From: Lysinibacillus sp. OF-1
Lineage (GTDB): Bacteria > Bacillota > Bacilli > Bacillales_A > Planococcaceae
Assembly: GCF_028356935.1 (NCBI RefSeq)
Contig: NZ_CP102798.1
Span: 2,108,001-2,172,000 of the forward strand
Reading direction: 5' to 3'
DNA: 64,000 bases
Shown here: piece by piece, positions 1 to 8,590 of the stretch
Numbering within the stretch: position 1 is the stretch's first letter
Layout of the letters: each line of letters starts with the position of its first letter
Notes under the pieces: generated by a model
Databases searched by the model: none
Seen by the model: the letters and a program-made list of their open reading frames with translations, nothing else
What the model was told of the DNA's origin: nothing
Translations under genes and position numbers: made by a program

Positions 1-1
1 A

Positions 2-214
2 ACGAACGAGCAGTCTTATTCTACCTTTGAAATCAATGCGATGAATGCTATTGATGAACAAGGTCGAGGAGAGGGCTATGTTGTCCTTGTACTGGAAAAG
101 CCGAATCCTTCTCATATGTCCAGAGCAGGTGTTGTACTAGCTGTCACTGCCAATATGGTTACCTATCAATTAGCAGACTCAACCAGCTGGCACAATGATG
201 TGGTGGTCCATTAG
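2..214 (+). CDS. C-terminal end of an unidentified protein (partial)
   Basis: An open frame runs in from the left edge and ends at the TAG at 212-214, giving about 70 residues. The tail contains short hydrophobic strands (VVLVLE, GVVLAVTA) and no recognised motif. A strong hairpin terminator begins at its stop codon, supporting it as a real 3' end. The function cannot be judged from this fragment. Confidence 0.6.
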   Translation, partial: TNEQSYSTFEINAMNAIDEQGRGEGYVVLVLEKPNPSHMSRAGVVLAVTANMVTYQLADSTSWHNDVVVH

Positions 215-241
215 CTATCCAATTTATTGGATAGCTTTTTT
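214..241 (+). terminator. Rho-independent terminator
   Basis: Arms GCTATCCAAT (214-223) and ATTGGATAGC (226-235) form a perfect 10-bp stem with a 2-nt loop, followed by a T run. The stem starts at the stop codon of the partial gene. Confidence 0.85.
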
Positions 242-335
242 GGTGCTTAAAAGTAAATTTAGGCCGTTTATGGAACCAAATGGTGGGAATATCGTATAGA
301 AAGAGGAAGGACTTGTAGGGTGAAGGAGGATATGG

Positions 336-902
336 ATGTCCAAATGTTCAAGCAATAGCTATGACTTAAAGCTAGTCGCAATCGATGAGCAAATATATGC
401 ACTTTTACAGCAACGTAAAGAGGTATGCAGTCATACCCCAGATTTTCCCTCAGATGAAATCATTTCGGAATGGGCACAGCAATATGGTTTCGATCACACT
501 TTTTTAGCTATGTTCTTTCACTTAATGAGAAGAGAAAAATACTATAATCCAAAAGTAGAACCAGCAGGCTTCCGTCACTATATCCCTGTGTTACAAACGG
601 TAGAAAAGGGAGGGCGATTGTATACGCTTTCTTCTATTCGTCAATATGAAAATGCCAGTATTGTGCAGTTATTAGTTGATTGGGATGAGCAGCAAGAACC
701 AGAGCAAACGATTCAACTCATTGATGAGTCCTATGAATGCCAAATTAGAGGTACAAGAGGCTCGAATGGGCATGAAAGCAGTACATTTATTGTGACACCA
801 CCCTTGCCAGAAGATATCCAAGGATTTGATTTTGTTTTTACACAATACGAAGATGTTTTTGAGGAAAAACCTACAGGATGGGCTGTCACCATACATGGTT
901 AG
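336..902 (+). CDS. Hypothetical cytoplasmic protein, 188 aa
   Basis: I do not recognise a family. The start at 336 is preceded by AAGGAGG at 323-329; an ATG at 332 is out of frame and closes quickly. The N-terminal ~35 residues look helical (DEQIYALLQQRKEVC), which resembles the start of chorismate-mutase-like or coiled-coil small proteins but is not diagnostic. The remainder is mixed alpha/beta with no signal peptide or membrane segment. It precedes a small lipoprotein gene by 12 bp, so the two are probably co-transcribed. Confidence 0.75.
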   Translation: MSKCSSNSYDLKLVAIDEQIYALLQQRKEVCSHTPDFPSDEIISEWAQQYGFDHTFLAMFFHLMRREKYYNPKVEPAGFRHYIPVLQTVEKGGRLYTLSSIRQYENASIVQLLVDWDEQQEPEQTIQLIDESYECQIRGTRGSNGHESSTFIVTPPLPEDIQGFDFVFTQYEDVFEEKPTGWAVTIHG

Positions 903-914
903 GAGGAATGTTCA

Positions 915-1274
915 ATGAAAAAATGGCTTTTTCCATTGGTCATCGTAGTCATTCTAGTAGCGGCCTGTCAAAGCCCTGAGCAAGAGGTGCACTATATTGC
1001 CAAAAGTGAGCATTGGAAAGCGATCTATCACAGTAATGGTGATGAGGGTTTACGCTTATTTTATCTAGGGAATCATGATGATCTAGGACCCTTAGAAATC
1101 ACGATTGAGGGGACAAAAGAATCCCAAAGTTTAAGCGATGTTCAGTTAAATAAAGATGGCTATTATTCCTTCACAAAGAAAGAAAGTGAGAAAATTTTTA
1201 AACGAGAGACAAAGCCAATGGTTCATGTGCAATGGCAATCTGATAGCGAGACTTTAGAAGTGAAAAATCATTAG
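915..1274 (+). CDS. Small lipoprotein, 119 aa
   Basis: The N-terminus is a lipoprotein signal: MKKW, a hydrophobic run (FPLVIVVILV) and the lipobox VAAC with Cys18, so the product should be lipid-anchored on the outer face of the membrane. The mature part is charged and beta-rich with no known domain. A GGAGG site lies just upstream at 902-906. It sits between the 188-aa gene and a small zinc-ribbon-like gene, all on the same strand with short gaps, suggesting one operon of unknown role. Confidence 0.75.
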   Translation: MKKWLFPLVIVVILVAACQSPEQEVHYIAKSEHWKAIYHSNGDEGLRLFYLGNHDDLGPLEITIEGTKESQSLSDVQLNKDGYYSFTKKESEKIFKRETKPMVHVQWQSDSETLEVKNH

Positions 1275-1288
1275 GAGATAATAAAAAT

Positions 1289-1519
1289 ATGCGAATTGAA
1301 CAACGCGAGGATGTAGTCATCATAAATGGATTGGAGATTAGTGGATCTATTCAAAAAAACAAAAAATGCACCACATGCCAAAGTCAGATTATTTATGATG
1401 ACACGTTCGATAGTTATTTTTGTGCAAGCTGTAATGAGTGGCTTGAGGAGGCATGTGAAGATCCGCATTGCACCTACTGCGTCCAACGACCAGACTCCCC
1501 ATTGTCAGACAATCGCTAA
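1289..1519 (+). CDS. Small Cys-rich (zinc-ribbon-like) protein, 76 aa
   Basis: The protein has paired cysteines CTTC, CASC and C-x5-CTYC, a layout typical of small metal-binding zinc ribbons. The first ~22 residues are mixed charged/hydrophobic without a signal peptide, so it should be cytoplasmic. A second frame overlaps most of the gene, but only this frame has the regular Cys pairs. Metal binding is inferred from spacing only; the function is unknown. Confidence 0.6.
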   Translation: MRIEQREDVVIINGLEISGSIQKNKKCTTCQSQIIYDDTFDSYFCASCNEWLEEACEDPHCTYCVQRPDSPLSDNR

Positions 1520-1604
1520 ATTTTTTTATTTTCATGTTTGACAAAAAATCCATGATTCGTTATAGTAATTAACAATTTCATACAAAAATGAAATAAGCAA
1601 TGAT

Positions 1605-1838
1605 AAGGATAAGAGATTCGATTAACCATTTTCAGAGAGGGAAGTACTGGCTGCAAGCTTCCTAATGTTGTGATCCCATCTTACTACCTTGGAGCTGTGC
1701 TTGGAAACTTGCACCGTCTTTTGCTACGTTACAGCAAAGTCAATGAGCCACTAGCACATAAACTAGTGGGAATTTGGGTGGAACCACGGGTAATAACACA
1801 TACTCGTCCCTTCTTAGGGGCGGTTATGTGTTTTTTTT
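1605..1838 (+). promoter_or_regulatory. T-box leader (threonine-responsive, upstream of thrS)
   Basis: The conserved T-box core GGGTGGAACCACGGG lies at 1776-1790 and is followed directly by a terminator hairpin (arms starting near AACACATA at 1795 and ending near ATGTGTT at 1831) with a long T run. Upstream sequence holds the expected Stem I region. T-boxes read the charging state of a tRNA and permit read-through when it is uncharged. The downstream gene is thrS, so tRNA-Thr is the likely effector. A Thr codon (ACT or ACC) occurs in the run near 1682-1690, but I cannot fix the specifier without folding. Confidence 0.9.
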
Positions 1839-1920
1839 ATTTTGATTCAGCAAATATCTTTTGTATCGAAAGCATAGCGGCAGATATAGAAGGCCCTTTC
1901 CGAAGGGGAACGGAATCAAG

Positions 1921-2021
1921 ATAAAAGCCTCTGGCGGATGTCCTAGATTTTGAAGAGTAGCTTTTCGAGCTTGCTTGAAAAAAATCAGGACACAATTACC
2001 CCGAGGCGTAAATGATTTTAT
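1921..2021 (+). repeat. Hairpin-forming dispersed repeat between T-box and thrS
   Basis: About 100 bp with inverted ends: the left side carries GCCTC...GGATGTCCT and the right side AGGACACAATT...GAGGC, reading as a long imperfect stem with an inner hairpin (TTTTCGAGC / GCTTGAAAA). The flanks ATAAAA and TTTTAT also pair. A decayed relative with GCCTCGG...TTGGCGTCC and GAATCAAGATAAA occurs at 42034-42130, so this is a dispersed element, not part of the T-box. Confidence 0.6.
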
Positions 2022-2042
2022 AACAAAAAAGGAGTAGAGAAC

Positions 2043-3959
2043 ATGTCAAATCAAGATATTCACATTCAATTTCCAGATGGTCAACAGCAAACTTTTACAA
2101 AAGGCGTGACACTAACCGATATTGCGCAAGCTATTCGTCCTGAGCTTCGCAAAAAGGCAGTAGCAGGAAGTGTTAATGGAACCATCGTTGATTTGACGCA
2201 CCCGATTACAGCAGATGCTCAAATTTCATTGTACGATGCAAGCTCGAAGGAAGGGATCGAGGTTATTCGCCATTCAACAGCTCATCTATTAGCTCAGGCG
2301 ATTAAACGACTTTACCCCCATGCCCAATTTGGGGTAGGACCAGTGATTGAAAATGGTTTTTATTATGATATAGAGATTGCAGATACGCTAACACCGAGTG
2401 ATTTGCAGCGAATTGAGAAAAAGATGAAACAAATTGTGCAGGAAAATGTCCCGATTCACAGGCGCGAAGTGTCACGACAAGAAGCCAAACAATTATTTGT
2501 GCATGATGCGTTAAAGCTAGAACTGTTGGAGGCAATACCTGCGAATGAGACAGTAACGATTTATGAGCAAGGAGAGTTTTACGATTTATGTCGCGGCCCT
2601 CATGTTCCAGCCACAGGTAAGTTGCAGCACTTTAAATTAATGCAAGTGTCAGGTGCGTATTGGCGTGGCGATAGCAACAATCAAATGCTCCAGCGTATTT
2701 ATGGAGTAGCTTTTGCCACAAAAGAAGAATTGCACAATCATTTTGTATTTTTGGAGGAAGCGGAAAAACGGAATCATCGCAAGCTAGGCAAAGAACTATC
2801 GTTATTTATGTTTTCAGAGGAAGCACCTGGCATGCCTTTTTATTTAGCAAACGGTCAAATTTTACGCAATGAGCTGGAATCGTATTTGCGCAATCTACAA
2901 GCGAAGTATGACTATAGAGAAGTACGGACTCCACTGATGATGAACCAACGTCTATGGGAGCAGTCGGGACATTGGGACCACTATAAGGATAATATGTATT
3001 TTACACAGGTCGATGATCAGAGCTTTGCCTTAAAGCCTATGAACTGCCCTGGTCATATGCTGATTTTTAAAAATTCCTTACACTCTTATAGAGATTTACC
3101 CATTCGTATGGCGGAATTTGGGCAAGTGCACCGACATGAATTTAGTGGAGCCTTGAATGGTCTATTACGTGTACGTTCATTTTGTCAGGATGATGCCCAT
3201 ATTTTCGTAACACCACAGCAAATTGAAGATGAAATTGCCTTGGCATTAAACATTATTGATGAAGTGTACAACGTCTTTGGCTTCGAGTATACGATTGAAT
3301 TATCGACACGACCAGATGATTATATGGGTGATTTGGCTTTGTGGGATCAAGCGGAGGGGGCACTGGAAAATGTCCTCAAGAATTTAGGTATTGCCTATAC
3401 GATTAATGAGGGCGATGGGGCATTCTATGGACCGAAGATTGACATCCATATTAAGGATGCCATTCAGCGCAGTCATCAGTGTGCAACGGTTCAGCTCGAT
3501 TTCCAGCTACCGGAGAAATTTGATTTAACGTATATTAATGAAAATAATGAAAAAGTAAGACCTGTTGTTATTCATCGGGCAGTGTTTGGCTCGATTGACC
3601 GCTTCTTAGGTATTTTAATTGAACATTTCAGCGGAGCATTTCCGACTTGGCTTGCACCACAGCAAGTACTAGTGATTGGTGTAGCAGACGTGCATCAAGC
3701 TTATGCTAAGCAAGTAGTAGAAGCTTTACAACAGGAACAAATTCGTGTGCAATTAGATGATCGTCAAGAAAAGCTCGGTAAAAAGATACGCGAAGCCCAA
3801 TTGCAAAAAATACCGTATATTATTGTTATTGGTGATCGAGAGGTTGCCAATCAAAGTGTAGCTGTACGTAGACATGGTCAGCAAGATTCCACTGACAAAA
3901 CACTACAGCAGTTACGAGATGAAATAAAGACAGCCATCCAACAAAAAAGTTTATCTTAA
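2043..3959 (+). CDS. thrS: Threonyl-tRNA synthetase
   Basis: This class II aminoacyl-tRNA synthetase charges tRNA-Thr. The 638 residues match the usual bacterial length. Order: N-terminal TGS domain (1-60), editing/SAD domain with HSTAHLLAQA near 75 and the zinc/editing region, catalytic core from about 240 with MNCPGHMLIF and the motif 2 region around RVRSFCQDDAHIF, motif 3 HRAVFGSIDRFLGIL, and a C-terminal anticodon-binding domain (from about 535). The start has GGAG about 11 bp upstream. The T-box leader indicates control by uncharged tRNA-Thr. Confidence 0.98.
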   Translation: MSNQDIHIQFPDGQQQTFTKGVTLTDIAQAIRPELRKKAVAGSVNGTIVDLTHPITADAQISLYDASSKEGIEVIRHSTAHLLAQAIKRLYPHAQFGVGPVIENGFYYDIEIADTLTPSDLQRIEKKMKQIVQENVPIHRREVSRQEAKQLFVHDALKLELLEAIPANETVTIYEQGEFYDLCRGPHVPATGKLQHFKLMQVSGAYWRGDSNNQMLQRIYGVAFATKEELHNHFVFLEEAEKRNHRKLGKELSLFMFSEEAPGMPFYLANGQILRNELESYLRNLQAKYDYREVRTPLMMNQRLWEQSGHWDHYKDNMYFTQVDDQSFALKPMNCPGHMLIFKNSLHSYRDLPIRMAEFGQVHRHEFSGALNGLLRVRSFCQDDAHIFVTPQQIEDEIALALNIIDEVYNVFGFEYTIELSTRPDDYMGDLALWDQAEGALENVLKNLGIAYTINEGDGAFYGPKIDIHIKDAIQRSHQCATVQLDFQLPEKFDLTYINENNEKVRPVVIHRAVFGSIDRFLGILIEHFSGAFPTWLAPQQVLVIGVADVHQAYAKQVVEALQQEQIRVQLDDRQEKLGKKIREAQLQKIPYIIVIGDREVANQSVAVRRHGQQDSTDKTLQQLRDEIKTAIQQKSLS

Positions 3960-3977
3960 TAGTCAGCTATAGAAAAG

Positions 3978-4019
3978 AAAGCTTGCTTTGAATGAAGAAC
4001 ATTCGAAGCAAGCTTTTCA
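3978..4019 (+). terminator. Terminator of thrS
   Basis: Arms AAAGCTTGCTT and AAGCAAGCTTTT pair around a loop that itself contains GAATG/CATTC. It lies 19 bp after the thrS stop codon. Confidence 0.85.
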
Positions 4020-4088
4020 ATTATTAAAATTATTTATTTCTATTTTTTGAAATGACTACTAGAATCTACATGATGTGCATACAATGAA

Positions 4089-4559
4089 TTAAAGGTGCTT
4101 GGTACTTTCTTGAAAATGCGAATGTCCCAGTAAAATTTCCTGGGTTTCAGCGTCGATGACAAGAAATTTGCGATAGGTCTCATCGGTATTGTGCTGAAAG
4201 GATGCTAAAAAATAAACTTGTCGATTGGGATGAATAAAAGTATGTTGAGAGAGGTCTATTGTTTCCTGTTTACCATCTGTTTGTAAATAAAAGCTCTGTG
4301 TCGCATTTGCTACATCTTTAAAAGCTATCTTTTGACGAATATTCAATGAAGCATTGGTATATTCCTCATAAATTGCACGATTAAGCTGCTGATAAAATTC
4401 GTCCTCATCACGAAACGATTGAAATTGGTTGTTTGGATATTGATATAGTGTGTTTATTTCAGTTGGTGTGCAAAGTGTGGGTGTTGTATGGTCTACTGAA
4501 TGTTGAGGTGGCAATATTATTTTGGAAACAACCATAAAAGTTAAGAAAAATACGTGCAT
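4089..4559 (-). CDS. Hypothetical exported protein, 156 aa
   Basis: A short hydrophobic N-terminus (residues 2-17) could be a signal or anchor segment, and the rest is hydrophilic with alternating strands. The start has GGAGG 7 bp upstream on the minus strand. The C-terminal half (VYFLASFQHN, FLVIDAETQEIL) is reminiscent of small secreted domains that sense or bind peptidoglycan or ligands, but I cannot name a family. It converges with thrS. Confidence 0.6.
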   Translation of the reverse strand: MHVFFLTFMVVSKIILPPQHSVDHTTPTLCTPTEINTLYQYPNNQFQSFRDEDEFYQQLNRAIYEEYTNASLNIRQKIAFKDVANATQSFYLQTDGKQETIDLSQHTFIHPNRQVYFLASFQHNTDETYRKFLVIDAETQEILLGHSHFQESTKHL

Positions 4560-4733
4560 CGTTCAACCTCCAAATGTTTTCTTATCAAAAACATCGCCTA
4601 GTTTTTCTTACTCTATACATAAAAACGCTGGCTAGAGGGAATGCATGTATCATCCTGGATAAAACCAGCCAAAGAAAGTTGGTCTGGCTTTATCACTATC
4701 TATTCTTTCTTCTATATATATGCCTCGTTATGA

Positions 4734-4904
4734 TTAGGAAGCTTGTGCTTGTTTTAAATATCTATTAAGTAGGACATCCAATTCTTGACTGTAATCTACT
4801 ACGGTAGGGTGGGTGAAACCAAGATCCTTTGCTTTTTTATACATAATTCTACGTTTGATCTCAATTTCCGCCTTCAAGAATTGTTTAAGTAATAAGTTTA
4901 CCAA
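4734..4904 (-). CDS. Spo0E-family aspartyl-phosphate phosphatase, 56 aa
   Basis: Start TTG at 4904-4902 lies 8 bp after AGGAGG, and the frame stays open to TAA at 4734. The product carries the Spo0E signature: a first helix of charged/hydrophobic residues (AEIEIKRRIMYKKA), a turn (LGFTHPTVV), then SQELDVLLNRYL. Members dephosphorylate Spo0A~P or related regulators and delay sporulation. Length matches the family (50-85 aa). The TTG start makes it easy for gene callers to miss. Which regulator it acts on is unknown. Confidence 0.88.
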   Translation of the reverse strand: MVNLLLKQFLKAEIEIKRRIMYKKAKDLGFTHPTVVDYSQELDVLLNRYLKQAQAS

Positions 4905-4919
4905 GATATTTTCCTCCTA

Positions 4920-5750
4920 ATTTTTTTATCCATATTCTTGAAATACATTTTTTATGACCTCGATTCAACTTTCTCATTGTATATCACTTATATTAAAAAA
5001 AATGTCATATTGTGTATCATTTCTCAAATTCGTAATTTAGTCATAGATAAGAACCTTCATCCTATTTGATTTTAAAGAAAAAATTTATCTATAATAGATA
5101 AAATATACTAATAATTCCTCCCTTTATTGAATTGAATATGAGACTTAAAACCCTATCGGCGGAAAATGGTGGGGTTTTTAGCTTGCTGTAATTTAGAAAG
5201 TATTAAGAGAAAAAATGAGAAACTTTAAACCTTTTATACTATGCAAAAAGTTGCTGTTAGAGATCGAATTTTCCGATAATTCAGCGTGTTATTCATATCT
5301 TGTCACATTTTAGCAAATTCCCTTTGATGTTGTTTAGAAATGTGGACATTTCATTTTGTATGGTGAAATGTTGAGAATTTTTGAAATTAATGGAATAATA
5401 AATGAGAGGCTTGAGGTGATGAGGAGTATGGTGAAAAACACGTTTATATCGTATTTTTTCAAGTTTACTAGCCGTATGTAAAAGAGAGGAGCCTTCACAG
5501 GAACCGATCATTGTGTATGGCATTCAGAAGATATAGCTGTGTAGCGGATGTATCCTTGGACAATAGGGAGCGCTATGATGCGTTTCTAAATGATGGGAGA
5601 GTAAACCTTTTCACCAGAGGAAATATTGCTAATAATGTTCGAGTTTGTGGAAGAACCTCGTGTTGGTAACTTCCCCACTACTACGTTTTGCACTCATCGG
5701 CACAATGCCTTCTTCATGAATACTTACATAGTAGCAGGTAGCGTTTAGAG
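4920..5750. other. Gene-poor intergenic region with decayed coding traces
   Basis: No supported intact gene. There is a hairpin at about 5148-5180 (AAAACCC / GGGGTTTT). From about 5400 to 5680 short stretches read as protein in shifting frames and are broken by stops, such as a fragment with EEPSQEPIIVYGIQ and another with YDAFLNDGRVNLFTRGN. These could be remains of an exported protein gene. A promoter-like region precedes the SMI1 gene at the right end. Confidence 0.4.
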
Positions 5751-5805
5751 AATGGTAGATGTTTATGCTAAAATATGTCATAGATTACGAGAGAGAGGGA
5801 TTACC

Positions 5806-6393
5806 ATGCGTACCACTTATTTTAAAAACTTATTACAGCACTTACCTGAAGAAGAACAACAACAATTGCAACAGGCAAATGGTGCAACTGATGCACATAT
5901 TGAATCATTGCTAGAGATATTTCCACTTTGCCCGCAATCATTGCTGGAGCTATTACGGGATGTCAATGGTACTTATTATTGTCGGCATGGCCAAGAAACA
6001 ATCTGTGCCCTTGTGCTTGGCTCTGATTTAGGGGATTATCCGTATTATTTAAAGTCAGTGGAGCAAATCGTGGCAGACTATCATGACAAGCGTGAAACGA
6101 TTTATGAACGTTATCAAGATTTTTTAGATTATGTCGAAGTGAATGACAAGATTAATATGCATGTGCCGATAAATGAACGTTTATGCTTTGCTGATTGCAT
6201 GAATAATGGTGGAACCTCTAGCCTGTATATTGATTTTTCGCCAAAGGAAGGTGGACAAGTTGGGCAAGTGGTCCGTTATGTGCATGACCCTGATAGTTTT
6301 GAGGTAATTGCCGCTTCCTTTGATGATTATTTACAGCAACTTGTAGAGGGAGGTTATGAATTCACTGCTATTTACGAGGAGGAATTCGAATGA
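5806..6393 (+). CDS. SMI1/KNR4 family protein, 195 aa
   Basis: The second half, GTSSLYIDFSPKEGGQ then VVRYVHDPDSFEVIA and FDDYLQQL, is the typical closing part of SMI1/KNR4 (SUKH) domains. Such proteins often act as immunity partners of toxins or as general protein-binding modules. I chose the ATG at 5806 (GAGAGGGA upstream) over the longer frame beginning 5752, because a TGCTAAAAT extended -10 lies between the two. It overlaps the next gene by 4 bp, so an operon with two acetyltransferases is likely. No toxin gene is visible nearby. Confidence 0.8.
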   Translation: MRTTYFKNLLQHLPEEEQQQLQQANGATDAHIESLLEIFPLCPQSLLELLRDVNGTYYCRHGQETICALVLGSDLGDYPYYLKSVEQIVADYHDKRETIYERYQDFLDYVEVNDKINMHVPINERLCFADCMNNGGTSSLYIDFSPKEGGQVGQVVRYVHDPDSFEVIAASFDDYLQQLVEGGYEFTAIYEEEFE

Positions 6394-6878
6394 CCATGCT
6401 ACTCATGTTCCATGAGGACAAAGCACAAACTTTAGTAGAACAATACACCCTAACAGAAGAACAGCTACGTTATACAAATTCCCCAAAAGATAGCATTGAA
6501 CTTGCGAAGCAGGATAATAGTCGACATGCCATTTTAGCGCTGGTCAGTAACAAGCTAGTCACTTTTTTTGTCTTACATGAAAAAGAAGGAGTGAAGCCTT
6601 ATTCCTCCAATGAACAGGCGTTGTTAATTCGCTCCTTTTCTACGGATTATTATGAGCAGGGCAAAGGCTATGCTAAGAGGGCACTCCAATTATTACCTGA
6701 TTTTGTTCGCAAGCATTTTCCACATATCAATGAGCTAGTACTAGGTGTAAATGTGCCAAATATAGCAGCTCAGAAACTTTATAAGAGGTGCGGTTTTGTG
6801 GATGAAGGCAGACAGGCAAAGGGGATTCGAGAGGAGCTAAAAGTAATGAGCTATTATATGAAGGAGACTCAAAATTGA
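6390..6878 (+). CDS. GNAT-family N-acetyltransferase, 162 aa
   Basis: Acetyl-CoA-dependent acetyltransferase fold: a strand with LLIRSFSTDYYEQGKGYAKRAL (motif A, with the Q/R-x-x-G-x-G/A-like pyrophosphate loop) and the later VNVPNIAAQKLYKRCGFV (motif B). The substrate is unknown. The start overlaps the SMI1 gene stop (ATGA) and its end overlaps the next gene, so the three are translationally coupled. Length is normal for the family. Confidence 0.88.
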   Translation: MTMLLMFHEDKAQTLVEQYTLTEEQLRYTNSPKDSIELAKQDNSRHAILALVSNKLVTFFVLHEKEGVKPYSSNEQALLIRSFSTDYYEQGKGYAKRALQLLPDFVRKHFPHINELVLGVNVPNIAAQKLYKRCGFVDEGRQAKGIREELKVMSYYMKETQN

Positions 6879-7306
6879 GCCATATAAAAGAGGCAAGAAT
6901 GGAGCATTTACAAGCACTTTGCACAATCGATCAAAAAGTGATTGGAGATGCATCCAGAACGGAAGAAATTCAGCAAGCAATCGAAGAGAAACGCTGTCTG
7001 CTATACCAATCCACCGATAATATTGCGGGGTTTCTGCTATTCACCAATGACTTTTTTGGCTATAGCTTTATTTCCTTAGTCATTGTTAAGCCGTCAGAGC
7101 GTAGAAAAGGCGTCGCGTCTGCCTTAATGAAGGCTTATATGCAAATGGCTAAAACGTCAAAAGTTTTCTCCTCTACAAATCAGTCCAATAAGCGGATGCA
7201 ACAACTTTTTCACAATTTAGGCTTTGTCAAAAGTGGTGTTATCGACAACTTGGATGAGGGAGACCCAGAAATTATTTATATGAAACAAGCCTCACCACAA
7301 GCATAG
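6875..7306 (+). CDS. GNAT-family N-acetyltransferase, 143 aa
   Basis: Second acetyltransferase of the operon. Motif A is seen as VIVKPSERRKGVASALM, and the C-terminal QLFHNLGFVKSG is the usual GNAT helix-strand end. It begins at a TTG overlapping the TGA of the preceding gene, with GAAGGAG upstream. Both GNAT proteins are of different sequence, so this is not a recent duplication. Substrate unknown. Confidence 0.85.
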   Translation: MSHIKEARMEHLQALCTIDQKVIGDASRTEEIQQAIEEKRCLLYQSTDNIAGFLLFTNDFFGYSFISLVIVKPSERRKGVASALMKAYMQMAKTSKVFSSTNQSNKRMQQLFHNLGFVKSGVIDNLDEGDPEIIYMKQASPQA

Positions 7307-7322
7307 GGTGAGGCTTTTGTTT
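7289..7322. terminator. Bidirectional terminator
   Basis: GCCTCACC and GGTGAGGC form the stem; a T-rich run follows on the plus strand and an A-rich run precedes it. It overlaps the end of the second acetyltransferase and separates it from the convergent methyltransferase. Confidence 0.75.
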
Positions 7323-8058
7323 ATTTTTTGACTTTAATAAATAAAAAGGATGGTCTACGTAGCTCCTTTTCAATAGAAGGAAGCTGTTGAATGGCCTCTT
7401 TGCTTGGGATAGGTTCAACGATTTTGTCAATGGATAACCCGTGCGTAATTAAGGTATTCATCATCGTTGCTATCGTGCGATGATATTTGACAACGCCATC
7501 CACCAACCATGTTTGCTGACGTAAGCCCTCTTCATGGTAATGATCCACTGCGTAATGCAAACGGTTATGGCTTTCGTCATAAATCCAATTATCCACCAAT
7601 GTGTGACGAGCCGTAGCAATAGGATGCTCCACAGAGAAAATAAATACCCCATTTGGCCGAAGCATTTGCGCAATTTGACTAATTACCTTATCGAAATCTT
7701 GGACATAATGAAGAGAAAGGGAGCTGGTTATACAATCAAAGCTATTTGAAGGCGCTTCATAATCCTCTATGGCTTGCAGCTGATAGTCAATGTGTGGATG
7801 AGCATGCTTCTGTTTGGCAATAGCTAACATATTGCTCGAAACGTCTAAGGCGGTCACATGCTTAGCGTGATGGTCCAGACAATATTGTGCGAATTCACCC
7901 ATACCACAGCCAATATCAAGTATTTGTAAATTCGTTAATGGTGGTAGTAAGGACTTCATTGTGGGTTGCTCCAAAAGACCATTATAGTTATACGTTTTTT
8001 CTCGTAAAGCCTTGTATTGGTTGAAAAAAATCTGATTATCATAGATATTTTGTTTCAT
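7321..8058 (-). CDS. Class I SAM-dependent methyltransferase, 245 aa
   Basis: The SAM-binding motif I ILDIGCGMGEFAQYC is at about residues 49-63, followed by the acidic strand end VTALDVSSNML and later FDCITSSLSLHYV, giving a Methyltransf_11/UbiE-type fold. The substrate cannot be deduced. The start at 8058 has GGAGG 7 bp upstream; the frame extends 23 codons further but without a ribosome site. It is transcribed toward the acetyltransferase operon from its own unit. Confidence 0.88.
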   Translation of the reverse strand: MKQNIYDNQIFFNQYKALREKTYNYNGLLEQPTMKSLLPPLTNLQILDIGCGMGEFAQYCLDHHAKHVTALDVSSNMLAIAKQKHAHPHIDYQLQAIEDYEAPSNSFDCITSSLSLHYVQDFDKVISQIAQMLRPNGVFIFSVEHPIATARHTLVDNWIYDESHNRLHYAVDHYHEEGLRQQTWLVDGVVKYHRTIATMMNTLITHGLSIDKIVEPIPSKEAIQQLPSIEKELRRPSFLFIKVKK

Positions 8059-8258
8059 TAATAACCTCCATTTTGTGAAACATAACGTTATGTCAAGTGT
8101 GCGCATTACAATTGTCTCATGTGGCAATAAAAAGATATAGACTTTTATTACAATTTTTTGTAAGATGTAGATAGAGGCATGTCATTTTTTGATAATAGTT
8201 AATTCCCACCTATTTACAAATTAGATGGTTTATTTTTTTTAGAGAGCACTAATGAAAA

Positions 8259-8432
8259 TTAATTGATGTCCAGCCTAACTAAGTCGAGCAGTTTCTCCAA
8301 GTTTCCTACATCGTTTTTTTCTTCACTATCACTATTCTTTGCAGCAACTGAGTCACTACTTCTGTTTATAGTATCTACCAATGTCCATTTGCGAATGGGA
8401 GTGAAGTCCAGCATATGACAGGCTGATTTCAT
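8259..8432 (-). CDS. Possible small or degraded ORF, 57 aa
   Basis: A 57-codon frame with protein-like composition (mixed N-terminus, acidic Ser-rich middle, then NLEKLLDLVRL). The nearest purine run is too close to the ATG to be a convincing ribosome site. It may be the tail of a decayed gene. No family recognised. Confidence 0.2.
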   Translation of the reverse strand: MKSACHMLDFTPIRKWTLVDTINRSSDSVAAKNSDSEEKNDVGNLEKLLDLVRLDIN

Positions 8433-8590
8433 ACCTTCTATGGATAGATTTGTTTTCCCTTAATGTCATAAAAATGTAACAATTCAAAAAAATAAATTGA
8501 TTTAAAGGGAAAAGATGACACTTCTTGCAATCTATAACGTTCTTAATAGTTGGAAGCAAATTCCGAAATAGAGACGTTGGAGGGATTCGA

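Noticed and set aside
4574..4768. A 64-codon plus-strand frame
   Set aside because: It is antisense to the Spo0E-like gene and overlaps a hairpin (GATAAAACCAGCC / GGTCTGGCTTTATC); no start signal.
5394..5740. A possible exported protein gene
   Set aside because: Coding-like stretches are in shifting frames with stops, so only mentioned as remnants.
5806..7306. A SUKH-immunity/toxin locus
   Set aside because: Only the SMI1-like protein is seen; no toxin or polymorphic tail gene adjoins, the partners being acetyltransferases.
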